NCBI GenBank assembly: GCA_030323885.1
Contig: CM059199.1
Location: 42,106,590 to 42,170,589, forward strand
DNA from: Branchipolynoe longqiensis
Taxonomy: Eukaryota > Annelida > Polychaeta > Phyllodocida > Polynoidae
Length of the DNA stretch: 64,000 nucleotides
Reading direction: 5' to 3'
Shown here in pieces: positions 62,152 to 64,000 of this stretch. Numbering within the stretch: position 1 is the stretch's first letter; the number at the start of each line of letters is the position of its first letter. The notes beneath the pieces were generated by a model. The model saw only the letters and a list, made by a program, of their open reading frames with translations, did no database searches and was not told where the DNA came from. The position numbers and the translations under genes were made by a program.

Positions 62152-62445
62152 AGACTAGGTGGGATTGTGGAATGAGTTGAGCGTCCGTCTCCCGTGTTGA
62201 TAGCTCGTGGGATTCGAACCCATGGGTTTGAACACTGGTCGAGTCAAGCCAATTACTTAAAATTGATAGTTGTTGCTTCCCAGCCAGGTGCTCGACATTA
62301 TTAGGATAGGGAAATGACTGGTTGTCTCAGTGTCAGGATAATGTGACTGAGTGGGACATCAGGTCATGGTGCTGGTGGCGTGGTTTATAAAGTCTCCATT
62401 AGTGCACACTGTCACAAGTTGGTACCCATACTGATATGACCTTTA
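62152..62445 (+). mobile_element. SINE-A2, full-length, facing the previous copy
   Basis: Head GACTAGGTGGGATTGTGGAA, doubled box B (TTCGAACCCATGGGTTTG), core, tail lost after CTGATATGACC. Together with the preceding copy it forms an inverted pair. Confidence 0.85.
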
Positions 62446-62449
62446 TATG

Positions 62450-62830
62450 TGTATCCACTTTGTAAGTCTTGGGTGGTATTTACATTGGTCGCACTGTTTG
62501 CATTGCGTTTGATGCGAGGGAAGGAAGAGACCCTCCCCCCCACCCCCCACCGCCTCCTTTCCTGCCACGTCGCCCCGGCTTTCTCACCTTCCCTGTCATC
62601 CTCCCTCAGCTTTCTTCCCCCCGCGCGCTCTCTCTCCCCCGCCGGCTTTCTCACCTCACCCGCACCTCTCGCCTCCCCGATCCTTCCCTTATAAGCCGCC
62701 CGGCCTCCTTCAGCCATTCGCCTTCCGGCCGTCCTCCCTGCTCAACCTCATTTTCTCCACCCACCCACCCTACACTCGCTCTCTTCCCAGTGGAGGGCTC
62801 CTCGGCGCCCCCCCACCTCGAACACTAAAG
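62450..62830 (-). repeat. Dispersed repeat G, copy 2 (pyrimidine-rich on plus strand)
   Basis: The complement carries GGCGAATGGCTGAAGGAGG, GGCTTATAAGGGAAGG, purine-rich GGGAGAG/GGAGGAT text and TCGCATCAAACGCAATGC, the same order as copy 1 at 28.2-28.5 kb. Confidence 0.65.
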
Positions 62831-63125
62831 CTCCCTCCGAGCTCCTCTAGTCCGTAAGCTATATACTCTCATCGCTCCATATGGGCCTCTTTATTCTTTG
62901 TTCTTGGCATTACCATGTTAACCTCATTTGTGATAATCCTGTATATAGTGACCTTCCTTTGTTTCCTTCTATGACTCTGTGAGGCGTTCAATAAAGCGCC
63001 TTTTCTCCACCCCGGCCTTCTCTTCTTCCTTGTCACGCATCAAAGCAGCATCAGGCTAGCGTTAGCGCGAGCGTTGATGATAGCATTGGTGCTAACATTA
63101 GTGTTAAACTAACACTTGCATTAGC
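62831..63125. other. Unassigned; polyadenylation-like signal and GCTAAC-type repeats
   Basis: TTCAATAAAGCGCC near 62987 may be the distal part of repeat G or an LTR. From 63055 to 63125 GCGTTAGCG / GCTAACATTAGTG words with dyad symmetry adjoin E5. Confidence 0.4.
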
Positions 63126-63129
63126 GTTA

Positions 63130-63360
63130 AGGTCCAGTCACACTATGGTCTGTGACCACTTTGTGACCACTTTGTGACCACTTTATGACCACGTTGTGAC
63201 CAATGTGTGACCACTTCATGACCACTTTGTGATCACTTTGTGGCCACTTTGTGACCGCTTTATGACCACTTTCTGACCACTTTCTGACCAGTTTGTGACC
63301 AATGTGTGACCACTTTATGACCACTTTATGACCAATTTGTTACCACTTTGTGACCTCGAG
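63130..63360 (+). mobile_element. GTCACA-border element E5, (GTGACCACTTT)n
   Basis: It starts GGTCCAGTCACACTATGG, followed by about seventeen GTGACCACTTTGTGACCACT-type words of about 11 bases. No inverted right border found. Confidence 0.65.
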
Positions 63361-63955
63361 TTGGCAGGATTTCAACACCTGAAACACCCCAAGGTGAACC
63401 TAAAACTACACTGGCTGTGTGCAAAACGATGTCACATTTGTGCTGGTACCAGGATAACAGCTAAGTACAAGTCCCACATATTTGTTTAATGTTTTTTTTT
63501 TTAATAACCCAGATTAATGAAATGGAAATATAACTAACAACGCAATCATAAAATACTTTGAATCCTATGTTCCTGTAGTTATATTGGTTATTACCCACAA
63601 CAAAATGTTTTGAATTAAGGCACCGTGTATTTAAGCCTGGAGCATAGTCGTTTACGCAACCCGAGGTTGTTGGATCTGCGCATGAGCAAAAAGTGATTCG
63701 GATGGTCCGAGTTCTTTAATTGAATACGGCCCCGAAGGTCGCCGATCGGTCGCTGACTAATTGCAGTTCGATCGCCGACCATTGTTTGTTTCTGCCTCTT
63801 TTCTTGCTTTGGTCGCAAAGAGTTCGCTGGCATTTTGTCACAGAGTGATCGCAAAATGGTCGTCAGTAGTCACGAGAACATGGCGTGAGTACGGCCATAG
63901 CACCCGATGTCCCACCTGAGTACACCCTGACAACATGGGCATAGCGCTACTATAC
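63361..63955. other. Unassigned, with GATCGCCGAC-type words near 63730-63860
   Basis: GGTCGCCGATCGGTCGCTGA, CGATCGCCGACC and later GGTCGCAAAG suggest a further degenerate member of the border family, without clear ends. Confidence 0.35.
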
Positions 63956-63956
63956 T

Positions 63957-64000
63957 AAAGCCCCAGTCACACTACAGCTTGCGACCACTTTGCGACCACT
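63957..64000 (+). mobile_element. GTCACA-border element E6, cut by the window end
   Basis: AAAGCCCCAGTCACACTACA, then TTGCGACCACTTTGCGACCA. Only the left border and first words are inside the window. Confidence 0.6.

Larger units (their letters stand above)
61687..64000 (+). other. Start of intron 3 of the serine protease gene
   Basis: No further protease exon is visible. The region holds two SINE-A copies, repeat G and border-family elements E5 and E6. Confidence 0.55.

Noticed and set aside
7819..62445. Pol III box A/B motifs suggestive of tRNA genes
   Set aside because: All such sites are heads of SINE-A, SINE-B or SINE-C with the same downstream bodies. None folds into a complete tRNA without the SINE body, by my reading.

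Overview
The window looks like intergenic and intronic DNA from an animal, probably a marine invertebrate. No stretch of closely packed genes is present. I see repeat-riddled sequence, GT/AG splice sites, reverse transcriptases of several non-LTR and LTR classes, tRNA-derived SINEs, many inverted-repeat (MITE-like) elements and tandem arrays. One SINE family (2.93-3.27 kb, with a second tail at 29.1 kb) has a 3' domain I associate with molluscs and other lophotrochozoans. A mollusc-like genome is therefore my best guess, but it rests on memory of that repeat and could not be tested here.

Layout. 0-12 kb: a 210-bp tandem array, C-rich low-complexity DNA, a foldback element, a 76-bp minisatellite with a SINE inside it and a LINE endonuclease fragment at its end, then many SINE-A copies and nested MITEs. 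12-15.5 kb: a GC-rich island, a second satellite (T2) and the first composite MITE of family L. 15.5-22.6 kb: a retroelement cluster holding two duplicated remnants of one Gypsy-type element, an RTE-like LINE and a broken DIRS/Ngaro-like element. 23-31 kb: MITEs, two long GC-rich elements with shared GTCACA-type ends, a tyrosine-recombinase-like fragment and a LINE fragment. 31.9-36.1 kb: a candidate 4.2-kb DNA transposon whose ends are arrays of TGTGATGTCAC-like motifs and which contains two phase-compatible exons of an unrecognised gene. 37-45 kb: SINEs, a long CR1/Jockey-like LINE with an intact reverse transcriptase reading frame, and more composite MITEs. 45-56 kb: SINEs, purine-rich tracts and further inverted-repeat elements. 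56.5-64 kb: the one clear host gene, a secreted trypsin-like (S1) serine protease. Its signal-peptide exon, activation-site exon and catalytic-histidine exon are visible, and it continues past the window end.

How the parts relate. The protease is the only host gene I can name, and its introns carry SINEs and MITEs. Autonomous retroelements (RTE, CR1/Jockey-like) are plausible machinery for the SINEs; the sequence shows two SINE families sharing one 3' module. Two MITE superfamilies keep nearly constant borders while their interiors differ at every locus. Nested insertions (MITE in SINE, LTR element in SINE, MITE in MITE, SINE in minisatellite, 4.2-kb element in satellite) give a relative order of events. 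Coordinates of repeat ends are read by eye and may be off by several bases.
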